A DNA stretch of 64,000 nt from Sulfurimonas sp. RIFCSPLOWO2_12_36_12 (GTDB taxonomy: Bacteria > Campylobacterota > Campylobacteria > Campylobacterales > Sulfurimonadaceae). Where the stretch lies: the NCBI GenBank assembly GCA_001829675.1, contig MIBZ01000060.1, forward strand, positions 1 through 64,000. The letters run 5' to 3'. How positions within the stretch are numbered: the first letter of the stretch is position 1; each line of letters starts with the position of its first letter. Shown here piece after piece: positions 16,626 to 25,097 of the stretch. The notes below the pieces were generated by a model. The model ran no database searches, was not told where the DNA came from, and worked only from the letters and a program-made list of their open reading frames with translations. The translations under genes and the position numbers were made by a program.

Positions 16626-17275
16626 AAGCGATGATTTTGGCAGCCGGTCGCGGTGAGAGGATGCGTCCGCTCACGGATAAAACTCCAAAACCGCTGCTAA
16701 AAGTTAACGACAAAGCCCTAATAGTCTGGCATATAGAAAAACTAGCCTCTCTTGGTTTTAGCGAAATAGTTATAAATATTGCCCATCTAGGTTATCAAAT
16801 ACCGGAAGCTTTGGGTGAGGGCTCAAAGTGGGGAGTCAGCATAACATACTCTGATGAGCAGGAGTGTGGCGCGCTAGAGAGCGCAGGAGGGATTATAAAA
16901 GCTCTTCCTCTTTTAGAAGATGAGATATTTTTAGTCGTAAATAGCGATATCTGGTGTGACTATGAGTTTGAGAACAACTTTGATTTGGGTGATGATTTAG
17001 CCCATCTGATTTTAGTTCCAAATCCAAAGCACAACCCAGACGGAGATTTTGCGCTGCACAAAGAGAGAGTAGTTAACGATGCGAAACAAAAATTTACCTT
17101 CTCTGGCATAGGTTATTACTCGGCAAAATTTTTTGAGGGGTTAGAGTGTAAAAAAACTCCTCTTGCACCGTTGCTTCGCGAGGCAATTCGAAATAATCGT
17201 GTAAGCGGTTCTCTCTACGAAGGCAAATGGCATGACATCGGCACGCCGCAGAGATTGACAGAAGTTCAAAACTAA
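16622..17275 (+). CDS. murU: MurNAc-1-phosphate uridylyltransferase (MurU-like)
   Basis: A 217-residue nucleotidyltransferase with the signature MILAAGRGERMRPLTDKTPKPLL (split by family variation) at its start and the metal site NSDIWCD near residue 107. MurU makes UDP-MurNAc from MurNAc-1-phosphate and UTP, bypassing de novo synthesis and so fosfomycin inhibition of MurA. It overlaps amgK (ATGA) and ends the operon; the next gene is convergent, 15 bases away. Confidence 0.85.
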   Translation: MKAMILAAGRGERMRPLTDKTPKPLLKVNDKALIVWHIEKLASLGFSEIVINIAHLGYQIPEALGEGSKWGVSITYSDEQECGALESAGGIIKALPLLEDEIFLVVNSDIWCDYEFENNFDLGDDLAHLILVPNPKHNPDGDFALHKERVVNDAKQKFTFSGIGYYSAKFFEGLECKKTPLAPLLREAIRNNRVSGSLYEGKWHDIGTPQRLTEVQN

Positions 17276-17290
17276 GAGATTATAAAAGCT

Positions 17291-19075
17291 CTAGTTGTGT
17301 TTTAGTATTGCTATCTCAAGCTCATACAGATTAGTTATGCTATTTTCACGCAAATCCAGATGTTTATAGCTAAGCGTTATATTGCTCTCTTTAAATATCT
17401 CTTGCTGCATCAAATCGTCCAGTGCTATATCCGCATGACTTTTTCCGATTATGACAAAATCGTCGCCGTGAATTCTAAAGATAAAAGAGGATGGAAATCT
17501 TTCAATAAGCTCTTTGGCAAATTTTTTCAAAAACAGGTCGCCCTTTGCCCATCCATGCTTCTCATTATATGTGCTGAAGTTATGCATATATATTGTATTT
17601 ACGCAGATAAACTCTTTTTTTATACTGTTTTGATTCAGTACATTGTTTAAATATTTTGAGTTATATGCGTCCGTTATCTGGTCTCTATAAAAATATGCGA
17701 AACGCTCTTTTTCAAGCTCTGTTAGCGGAAGCTGATTTATATTATTTGCCAGTTCGACATGCTGCAATACTTTTACGGCACTCTCTACAACTTCAGGATG
17801 AAACTGTTTTGAAGATTGTTCTCTAAGCTCTTGCAGCGCTTCATGGATATTTTTGCCTATTTTGTAGATACGGTTAGTAGTCATAGCATCAAAAGCGTCG
17901 GCAATAATCATAATTTGGGATAAAAGCGGAATCTCGTCGCCGCCCAAGCCTCTTGGATACCCTTTTGCATCATATCGCTCATGGTGGCACAGCACGATAT
18001 CGGCTATCTCTTTATACATAGGAATCGTATTTAAGATAGTATAGCTCACTTCCACATGTCTTTTTATAAGTTTGTACTCAAGCTCACTCAGCTTATCGGG
18101 CTTCAGCAAAATATTATCTGGAGTAGAGATTTTTCCGATGTCGTGGAGTATTCCTGCTCTATAAATAAGTTCACACTCATCATCAGAACAACCCATCTCT
18201 TTTGCTATCATTTTTGAGTAAGCTGCCACTCTTTGTGAATGTCCGCCCGTATATGCGTCACGGTCTTCAACAATGGCAACAAAAGATTCAAGAGTTTTTT
18301 CAAAGTTTTGAGCTCTCTCTTGCTCTTTTTCTAAGAGCTGCGCCTTAAGATATACATGTTCAGTAATCTCCTGCTTTATAGCGATAAAATTGGTAATTTT
18401 TCCATTTCTATCTTTAACGGGTGCGATAATCGCCGACTCCCAGTACTCTTCACCGCTTTTTTTAATATTTCTAAATGTACCGTTCCAAACTTCACCGCCT
18501 GTTATAGTTTCCCACAGCTCTTTATAATCCTCATCAGGATGAAAATCACTCTTTAAAATTCTTGGATTTTTTCCGATAATCTCTTCAAGAGAATAGCCGG
18601 TCGTTTCGCTAAAGAATGGATTTACATACTCTATATTTCCCTCAATATCTGTTGTAACGATTGAAACAGGACTGTTATTTAATATCTGTTGTAGCTTTAA
18701 AATCTCTTGAGTAGTCTCTTGTTGCTTAGTGATGTCAACATATATAGTTCCAATTTGAACTTTTTGATTTTTATCTTTAATATTAAAAGCCAGCGCCTTA
18801 AAAACATGGTGTTTGTTATTTTTTAAATCTTCTGCTTCAATAATCATTTTTGCATAACCGTGCTGCTTCGCTTCTTGCAGCAGCTGAGTGGCTTTATCGG
18901 CTGTATCTTTGGGAAGCAAATCACAAAGAAGAGATCCTACTATACTTTGATTTTTAAAAAATGAGTTGGCACTGCTATTTATATAAACAATACGGTCTTC
19001 ATCATCATGAATACCGATAACAGCCGGAATCTTTTCCATAAATTGCTCAAATAAATCTTTTTTTTCTTCGCTCAT
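17291..19075 (-). CDS. PAS-PAS-HD-GYP regulator with degenerate GGDEF domain
   Basis: A 594-residue soluble signalling protein. Two PAS domains (about 8-118 and 125-242) are followed by a coiled-coil linker and an HD-GYP phosphodiesterase domain (about 260-440) with HDIGK (311-315) and HHERYDAKGYP (364-374). The C-terminal part (about 455-594) looks like a GGDEF fold, but its motif is HGDDF (536-540), so it is probably not a cyclase. It probably degrades cyclic di-GMP in response to a redox or ligand signal sensed by PAS. No membrane segment is seen. A small cysteine-rich gene lies 21 bases upstream on the same strand. Confidence 0.88.
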   Translation of the reverse strand: MSEEKKDLFEQFMEKIPAVIGIHDDEDRIVYINSSANSFFKNQSIVGSLLCDLLPKDTADKATQLLQEAKQHGYAKMIIEAEDLKNNKHHVFKALAFNIKDKNQKVQIGTIYVDITKQQETTQEILKLQQILNNSPVSIVTTDIEGNIEYVNPFFSETTGYSLEEIIGKNPRILKSDFHPDEDYKELWETITGGEVWNGTFRNIKKSGEEYWESAIIAPVKDRNGKITNFIAIKQEITEHVYLKAQLLEKEQERAQNFEKTLESFVAIVEDRDAYTGGHSQRVAAYSKMIAKEMGCSDDECELIYRAGILHDIGKISTPDNILLKPDKLSELEYKLIKRHVEVSYTILNTIPMYKEIADIVLCHHERYDAKGYPRGLGGDEIPLLSQIMIIADAFDAMTTNRIYKIGKNIHEALQELREQSSKQFHPEVVESAVKVLQHVELANNINQLPLTELEKERFAYFYRDQITDAYNSKYLNNVLNQNSIKKEFICVNTIYMHNFSTYNEKHGWAKGDLFLKKFAKELIERFPSSFIFRIHGDDFVIIGKSHADIALDDLMQQEIFKESNITLSYKHLDLRENSITNLYELEIAILKHN

Positions 19076-19096
19076 TTTTTACTCAACTCTTTTTAT

Positions 19097-19240
19097 TTAT
19101 TTTTGTATAAACTGACCGCACCCTTTTACTTCGGTGCCTTTGAATGTTTTATAATCTTTGTTGCCGTCTAAAAATGATTGAAATCTAGCGCACTCTTTGC
19201 TGTTTATACATACTTTGTTATCACATGCTTTGTCTACCAT
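19097..19240 (-). CDS. Small cysteine-rich protein (47 residues)
   Basis: A short open reading frame with an AGGA ribosome binding site 8 bases before its ATG. The product has four cysteines in 47 residues (positions 6, 11, 17 and 41; start MVDKACDNKVCINSKEC) and is rich in lysine. It lies 21 bases upstream of the PAS-PAS-HD-GYP gene and is probably co-transcribed. No family is recognised; the cysteine spacing would suit a small metal-binding or redox peptide. Evidence is the ribosome binding site, the coupling distance and the non-random composition. Confidence 0.6.
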   Translation of the reverse strand: MVDKACDNKVCINSKECARFQSFLDGNKDYKTFKGTEVKGCGQFIQK

Positions 19241-19388
19241 TTGTCGTCCTGTCTCATTTATAATATTTTTTATAATTATAGCAAAATAGGTACTCTAAAT
19301 GCTATTTAGTATAAAGAGTTAATATAATATAAAAAATATTTTGTTATCATTGTGGTATGTGATTGCAAAAATCAAAGAGGGAAACCGG

Positions 19389-20393
19389 ATGATAAAATTA
19401 TTATTTATACTGCTATTAGGCACCATGCTTTTTGCAGAATATAGTGGCTGTGTATTTCAAAACCAAGATTATGTCGATGTTTGCAATAAAGCCGTAGGCA
19501 ACGGCGTTACCTATGAATATGCGAACACTTTTTTACTCTCTGAAGAAAAAACAGAAAAATTTGATGAAATAAGTTTTGAATATATGCAGCCAAAGCATCT
19601 TAAAACTCATAAAAAAAATGAGAAAAAAGCAAATAATGTACTGGTTGAGTTTGTGCCCGACATGGTTAAGCATCTTAGAGAGTATAGTGAAGTTTATGAC
19701 TATGCCGAAAAAAAATATGGCGTAAATCGTGAGATTATAGCCGCGATTTTAATCAAAGAGACAAAGCTCGGCAAAATTGTGCCAAAGCATGATGCCTTTA
19801 GCGTTTTTAACACTCTTGTTGTACGGACAAAACCGGACTCGCCGAGAGAAAAATGGCTCATAAACATGGGTAAAGGAAATATGGTCTCTATAATCACCCA
19901 CTGCTATAAAAAAGGCGTAGCCCCGCAGGGGTGCAATCTTCCAAGCTCGTACGCAGGGGCAATCGGAATACCGCAGTTTATGCCAAACAGTTTCGTCTAC
20001 TCTGAGGGGTATAAAACAGAGTTTGCCGATTTGTCGAAGATGGAAGATGCAATCGTTTCTGCCAGTAAATTTTTAAATAAAAAGGCCGGCTTTTTTGAAC
20101 TTATCGACTGGAGTAAAATACCGGATATTGTAGATATTGAGTCAAAATGGTATGAGTTCGAGTTTGAAAATGAGAACGCCTCTTTTGTTCATGAGCAAAA
20201 TGAGAAGATGGGAACAACTTACGACTGCTTTACATGTGCAAAAAGCGAACTTGACTATTTAAGAGAGTACACAAAAAAAATTATGCGTTATAACAACTCA
20301 TCAAACTACGCTGTCGGTGTAATGCGCCTAGCTTATGAGGCAAAAAAAGGGCTTACAAATCTGCCTCCGGAGAGACAAGCTTCAATACCTTAG
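19389..20393 (+). CDS. MltB-like lytic murein transglycosylase
   Basis: A 334-residue exported protein (signal residues 1-16) with the transglycosylase segment YGVNREIIAAILIKETKLG, whose glutamate is the likely catalytic residue, and the family-like AGAIGIPQFMPNSF. Such enzymes cut peptidoglycan to 1,6-anhydro-MurNAc products, the substrates of the nagZ-anmK-amgK-murU operon 2-7 kb away. The start at 19389 is preferred because of the agaggg ribosome binding site and the signal peptide. It overlaps the convergent mutarotase gene by 4 bases. Confidence 0.85.
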   Translation: MIKLLFILLLGTMLFAEYSGCVFQNQDYVDVCNKAVGNGVTYEYANTFLLSEEKTEKFDEISFEYMQPKHLKTHKKNEKKANNVLVEFVPDMVKHLREYSEVYDYAEKKYGVNREIIAAILIKETKLGKIVPKHDAFSVFNTLVVRTKPDSPREKWLINMGKGNMVSIITHCYKKGVAPQGCNLPSSYAGAIGIPQFMPNSFVYSEGYKTEFADLSKMEDAIVSASKFLNKKAGFFELIDWSKIPDIVDIESKWYEFEFENENASFVHEQNEKMGTTYDCFTCAKSELDYLREYTKKIMRYNNSSNYAVGVMRLAYEAKKGLTNLPPERQASIP

Positions 20394-21226
20394 TATATAG
20401 TGGCCCTTAGAGTGTGTGACTCATTTGGTTTTATAACTTTAAAATCATCAAAGGCATTGGCGGACTCGATGCATAACATACTCTCATAAGCAGTAGGTTT
20501 CATAGCGCTCATTCTGCTGCACTTCTCTATCCATGGATTCCAGACAACTACGGAAGACGAACCCTCATTTTTTAGATGAACTATTCTATTTTTATCTATT
20601 AAAACTATCTCGCCATCAACCTCTTGATAAACCCTGTCAACCTCTTGATTGAACGATATATCGCCTTTTTGTACCTCGTTTTTCCAAGTAAGTGCATCTA
20701 AGTATGGTTTTCTATCTAAACCTTTTATGGTCACATCTGAGATATGCGAGACGGCAAAATAGGTATGAAGAGCCTGTGTTATCGTAAAACTTTCTCTATC
20801 CAAATTCGTTGTTTTCAACTCCATACTCAACCTGTCTGAAATGGTTATTTTTAACTCCAGTTCAAACTTATAGCACCACATCTTAAGTGTTTCATCGCTG
20901 TGCGTCAGCTTTAAAGTTATAGATGTTGTTTTTTCATCAACCTCACCGCTACAAACAAACTCCCACAAAGCTGTTCTTGCAAAACCGTGCTGTGGCAAAG
21001 TTTTATCTTCGTTAAACCCAAACCACGGCCAACAGACGGGAATACCGCCGCGAATTGCCTTGCCTGCCTCAAAATCACTCACTTCGCTAAGCCATAAAAT
21101 CGGCTCTTCGCCCTCTCTTTTATAGTGAAAAATATGCGCTCCTTGAAGTGCTATTGTTGCCTCTGCAGAGCTGTTTTTTATCTCAATGCAGGCAAAACCG
21201 TTAGCTAGTTTCTTATGAACAATCAT
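20390..21226 (-). CDS. Hexose-6-phosphate mutarotase (YeaD-like)
   Basis: A 278-residue protein of the aldose-1-epimerase-like superfamily with family-like segments (LQGAHIFHYKREGEEPILWLS, AIRGGIPVCWPWFG, PQHGFART, VWNPW). Family members interconvert alpha and beta anomers of glucose-6-phosphate. It is the last gene of a CPA2 antiporter-HAD-sugar transporter-mutarotase operon and overlaps the transporter gene by ATGA. Confidence 0.85.
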   Translation of the reverse strand: MIVHKKLANGFACIEIKNSSAEATIALQGAHIFHYKREGEEPILWLSEVSDFEAGKAIRGGIPVCWPWFGFNEDKTLPQHGFARTALWEFVCSGEVDEKTTSITLKLTHSDETLKMWCYKFELELKITISDRLSMELKTTNLDRESFTITQALHTYFAVSHISDVTIKGLDRKPYLDALTWKNEVQKGDISFNQEVDRVYQEVDGEIVLIDKNRIVHLKNEGSSSVVVWNPWIEKCSRMSAMKPTAYESMLCIESANAFDDFKVIKPNESHTLRATIY

Positions 21227-22488
21227 TCACCTCTCCAAGATGAGATTTTGTGCCATTTAAGAGCATATAGAAGTATAAAAGCATAGCAAACTACACCAAT
21301 CAAATAAGTCGATTGCATATCGCCGCTTATATGTGCGATTTTTCCAAAAATAAGAGGAAGCACTGCTCCGCCGGCTATCGCCATGATTAGAAGCGCGCTT
21401 CCCTTAGCCGTATGTCTGCCCAACCCCTCTAACGCTAATGGCCAGATACTCGGCCAAACAAGGGCATTTGCAAAGCCTAAAAGTGCTACAAAAGTTATGG
21501 TATTTGGAAGTGTTCTAATCCCGCTCCAACCCCATAAAACCTCGGACACTCCATGGCTTTGCGATGAAGCCACAACACCAAATAAAAATAAGATTCCGGC
21601 TATTGCAGAACCAAGAAGCGCTCTCTCCTGAGAGAGATATTTGGGTATAAAAGCAACTCCGACAAGGTAGCCAAAAACCATAAAAATCATAGTAAAAGAG
21701 GTTAGAGAGGTGTAGTTCTCAAGACCTAAATGCTGTCCGTAAAGCCCGATAGTATCTCCTGCGATTACCTCAATGCCGACATAAAAGAAAAGTGCAGCCG
21801 CACCCAAAACTACTCGCGGAAACTCAAATATACTCTTTTCCTCGTCTGAGTCCTTTTTTTTAAACTCAAGTTCCGGAAGCGAAGAGAATTTCACAAGCGC
21901 TATCAGAGCGCCCAAGACAACTGCCATAACGATGTACGGAGTTATAAGTTTTGAAGCCAAAACCTCTTTTGATTCGGCGGACAAATTTTCCAAAGAGCCT
22001 ACATCTGAGAGTATAAAAGCGCTAAAAAGAAGAGGAACAATAACTCCCGCACCCTTGTTTATAAGCCCCATTATGCTTATACGCATAGCCGCACTCTCTA
22101 TGGGTCCTATGCAAACTATGTACGGGTTTGACGCTGTTTGCAAGATTGTAAGTCCTGTTCCAAGCGTAAAAAGTGCAACCAAAAAGAGTACAAAACTTGC
22201 ACTCTGAGCCGCGGGAATAAAAAGAAGAGCGCCGACTGCCATGATTGCCAAACCCAAAGCCATGCCGTTTTTATACCCCGTTTTCTCAAGCAGATAAGCC
22301 ATCGGCAATGCCATTACGGTATAGGCGATGTAGAAGGCAAAAGTGACAAAAAGCGCCTCAAACTCATTGAGCTCACAGATAACTTTTAAAAATGGGATGA
22401 GCGAACCGTTTAGCCATGTAACAAATCCGAATATAAAAAACAGAACCCCTATGATTGCCATAGGCAAAAGAGTAGATTTACTTTGCAC
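21223..22488 (-). CDS. FucP/GluP-type sugar:proton symporter (MFS)
   Basis: A 421-residue, 12-helix major facilitator protein of the FHS family (FFIFGFVTWLNGSLIPFLK, LGTGLTILQTASNPY, LVWPSIWPLALEGLGRHT). Relatives import fucose, glucose, galactose or GlcNAc. The start is a GTG at 22488 inside the end of the HAD gene. Together with the mutarotase it suggests uptake or salvage of a hexose, unexpected for a likely chemolithoautotroph. Confidence 0.85.
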   Translation of the reverse strand: MQSKSTLLPMAIIGVLFFIFGFVTWLNGSLIPFLKVICELNEFEALFVTFAFYIAYTVMALPMAYLLEKTGYKNGMALGLAIMAVGALLFIPAAQSASFVLFLVALFTLGTGLTILQTASNPYIVCIGPIESAAMRISIMGLINKGAGVIVPLLFSAFILSDVGSLENLSAESKEVLASKLITPYIVMAVVLGALIALVKFSSLPELEFKKKDSDEEKSIFEFPRVVLGAAALFFYVGIEVIAGDTIGLYGQHLGLENYTSLTSFTMIFMVFGYLVGVAFIPKYLSQERALLGSAIAGILFLFGVVASSQSHGVSEVLWGWSGIRTLPNTITFVALLGFANALVWPSIWPLALEGLGRHTAKGSALLIMAIAGGAVLPLIFGKIAHISGDMQSTYLIGVVCYAFILLYALKWHKISSWRGE

Positions 22489-23308
22489 TTTTCAAACCTT
22501 TTAGATATTTTGCAACGGCGTCCTCATCGTTTGTATGAGGCAGAACTATATCTGCGAGTTTTTTTACACCCTCTTGGGCATTTGCCACTGCAACGGAGAT
22601 TCCTGCGAGTTCAAACATACCGATGTCATTGAAGTTGTCTCCAAAAACCGTCAGCTTTTTCAGATCAAAACCGACATATTCGCTCACACTTCTGATGCCG
22701 TGCGATTTGTCCGCATCTCTATGAAGAAGAGTCAAGAAGTAACAGCCGACATAAGCTTCCGGTGCTAAAATATACTTCAACGACTCTCCGAAAATAGCTT
22801 GCAAATGTGATGACAATGCCCGAAGTTGCGTCTCATCTGAGAAATAGACAATCTTAAAATTATCACTCATCGCTCTGATATTTTTTAGCTCCTGAAGATT
22901 ATCATCTTTGCTATACTTTTTTAAAACCTTTTTTTGATGCTCATTTAAGATGTCGGAGTATAAAAACGCTTCGTTTAGATTGTTATCCGCCAGAGCCAAG
23001 ACAAAAGGGTAGATGCCAAACTTTGCACCCTCGTCTATGACGGCATCCCCAACCTCTTTGTTTATAAATTTAGTATCTATTATCTTTTTATCCATAGTTG
23101 CAATGAGTGCGCCATCAAGAAGTATCATCGGAGCGTTTAGCTCAATATTTTGTAAAAACTGTGCCGTTTTTTTGTATGTTCTAGCTGTTGCGATGCTCAT
23201 TATGGAGCTTGAAGCTTGAGCGTTCCAAACCTCTCTTGTAAAAGAGCTCAGAGACAAATCTGTTCGTAAAAATGTGTGGTCTAGGTCTGTTATATATATC
23301 TTTTTCAT
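22478..23308 (-). CDS. HAD-superfamily Cof-type sugar phosphatase
   Basis: A 276-residue phosphatase with motif I DLDHTFLRTD (residues 8-17) and motif IV GDNFNDIGMF, typical of the Cof/YbiV IIB group acting on sugar phosphates. It lies four bases after the antiporter gene and overlaps the transporter start by 11 bases. It could dephosphorylate the hexose phosphate handled by this operon; a role as the missing MurNAc-6-phosphate phosphatase is possible but MupP belongs to a different HAD branch. Confidence 0.82.
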   Translation of the reverse strand: MKKIYITDLDHTFLRTDLSLSSFTREVWNAQASSSIMSIATARTYKKTAQFLQNIELNAPMILLDGALIATMDKKIIDTKFINKEVGDAVIDEGAKFGIYPFVLALADNNLNEAFLYSDILNEHQKKVLKKYSKDDNLQELKNIRAMSDNFKIVYFSDETQLRALSSHLQAIFGESLKYILAPEAYVGCYFLTLLHRDADKSHGIRSVSEYVGFDLKKLTVFGDNFNDIGMFELAGISVAVANAQEGVKKLADIVLPHTNDEDAVAKYLKGLKSAK

Positions 23309-23312
23309 CTTA

Positions 23313-24932
23313 TCAATACCCTATTTTGCATGTAGTCATTTTTTCAACCAAAACTCGCCCGACTTCTAATTTGCTATCGACAATGGATGTGATATTTAAA
23401 TCCGCCAAACCCTCTTTATCTTCTAGTGTAGAAATTTTGACAATCAGGTTAATATTTTTAGTATGTTTGAGTACGGCTTCGCAAACCGCTCTTTTTTTAT
23501 CGAAATTATCCAAAGTTACTATCACGGCAGCTGAACTCTCTGCATGCAGAGCTTCTAACAAAGGAAGTTTCGACATATCTCCAAGATATGCCTCTTTTCC
23601 AGCTACAAGAGCTTCTTGCACATGCTTTGGGTTGTTGTCTATTATGACATAGGGAGCATCCATCTCATCTAAATATTTAGCAACAAATTTACCGACAATA
23701 CTGTAACCGCAAACTATTACATGGTTTGTTCTTGAGGTAAATGCGGAGTTATCCAGCCCCAAATATTGGTGATGGCTCACAAAACTTACAAATCTGTTTA
23801 TCTTTGAGATAAAAAACGGCGTAACAATCATAGAAAAAATAACCACCAGCACAAAAAGTGATTCTAACTTTTCATCCAATAACCCACCCATACTGGCAAC
23901 GGCAAATATTACAAAAGAGAACTCCCCGACCTGCGAAAGAGCCAAAGCTGTCTTAAGAGAGAGCACATGCGATGATGAGATACGAACTACAAGATATGTA
24001 ACAAGAGTTTTTAAAACCAAAACCAGCAAGAAAATACCGACTATTAAACCAATATTATTCATAAAAAAGGCAACATCTATCTTCATGCCCACGACAATAA
24101 AGAATGTACCCAAAAGTATGTCTTTAAACGGCGCTATATCGGACTCTACTTTATGATAATACTTTGTCTCGGCTATAATCATTCCGGCTACAAACGCGCC
24201 AAGAGAGTATGTAAAACCCATATATGAGGCTAAGAGTGCGGCACTTACCACTATAAAAAGAACCGAACCCATAAAAAGCTCATCGACTTCGCTTGATGCA
24301 GAGAAATGCAGTAGCCAAGTCATAACCCTCTTGCCGATAACAAACATAAATCCTATAATTATTACAGCACTTATTATGGTATCTTTTATAATTTCGGCAA
24401 TTGATTGATCGGCGGAAGCAGTCAAAAAACTTAAAAAAATCAGTATCGGAATAACTGCTATATCTTGAAAAATCAATATCCCCGTTGCACGCTGACCATA
24501 AGGATTATTTATCTCTTTTGAGCTTTTTAGATAACTTAGCACAACTGCAGTTGAAGAGAGAGCAAATGCCAACGAAAGAATAAGAGCCGAGCTAGATTTA
24601 AGTGAAAAAAGATAGTGACTGACTCCATATACGATTAGCGCGGTAAAACCGACCTGCATAAATCCATTTACAAATATCTCTTTTTTCATGCTGTTCATTT
24701 TTGCCAAAGATATCTCAAGCCCGATTGTAAACATCAAAAAAACTATACCAAATTCAGCAATATGCGTAAGAGTGGCTGAGTTATTCATATGTCTTAAATC
24801 AAATGCATAGACGATTATAGTGCCGGTTAGTATGTATCCTATTATCTGTGAAATACCGAATCGTTTTAAAATCAGGTTTAATACAGTCGAAATACCGAGT
24901 GCCGTAACTATGTATAAAAGTGCAAATTCCAT
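23313..24932 (-). CDS. CPA2-family cation:proton antiporter with TrkA-N domain (KefB-like)
   Basis: A 539-residue protein with about 12 membrane helices (residues 1-375), ending in a Rossmann TrkA-N domain (NHVIVCGYSIVGKFVAKYLDEM near 395-415), which binds NAD(H) and gates ion flux. Such systems export K+ or Na+ in exchange for protons. It leads the sugar operon and is preceded by a good promoter. Confidence 0.87.
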   Translation of the reverse strand: MEFALLYIVTALGISTVLNLILKRFGISQIIGYILTGTIIVYAFDLRHMNNSATLTHIAEFGIVFLMFTIGLEISLAKMNSMKKEIFVNGFMQVGFTALIVYGVSHYLFSLKSSSALILSLAFALSSTAVVLSYLKSSKEINNPYGQRATGILIFQDIAVIPILIFLSFLTASADQSIAEIIKDTIISAVIIIGFMFVIGKRVMTWLLHFSASSEVDELFMGSVLFIVVSAALLASYMGFTYSLGAFVAGMIIAETKYYHKVESDIAPFKDILLGTFFIVVGMKIDVAFFMNNIGLIVGIFLLVLVLKTLVTYLVVRISSSHVLSLKTALALSQVGEFSFVIFAVASMGGLLDEKLESLFVLVVIFSMIVTPFFISKINRFVSFVSHHQYLGLDNSAFTSRTNHVIVCGYSIVGKFVAKYLDEMDAPYVIIDNNPKHVQEALVAGKEAYLGDMSKLPLLEALHAESSAAVIVTLDNFDKKRAVCEAVLKHTKNINLIVKISTLEDKEGLADLNITSIVDSKLEVGRVLVEKMTTCKIGY

Positions 24933-24986
24933 TAAAATCTTTCAATATTTTATTTATGGTTTTTTTAAAAACCCCTAAGAGGCATA

Positions 24987-25014
24987 ATTATAGCAAAAGA
25001 ACCTTTTGGCTCAA
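24987..25014 (-). promoter_or_regulatory. Promoter of the antiporter operon
   Basis: TTGAGC (25009-25014) and TATAAT (24987-24992) on the minus strand are 16 bases apart, close to the sigma-70 consensus. They lie 54 bases before the antiporter start. Confidence 0.6.
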
Positions 25015-25059
25015 TATTTTTTAAAGCAATCATATACTTAATTTTAAGAGACTCTATAT

Positions 25060-25065
25060 TATAAT
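25060..25065 (+). promoter_or_regulatory. -10 box of pyrG
   Basis: TATAAT followed by CGCG, 32 bases before the pyrG ATG. No -35 match, as is usual in Campylobacterota. Confidence 0.5.
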
Positions 25066-25097
25066 CGCGTCAATGTTTGACATTTTGGAGCTATTTT

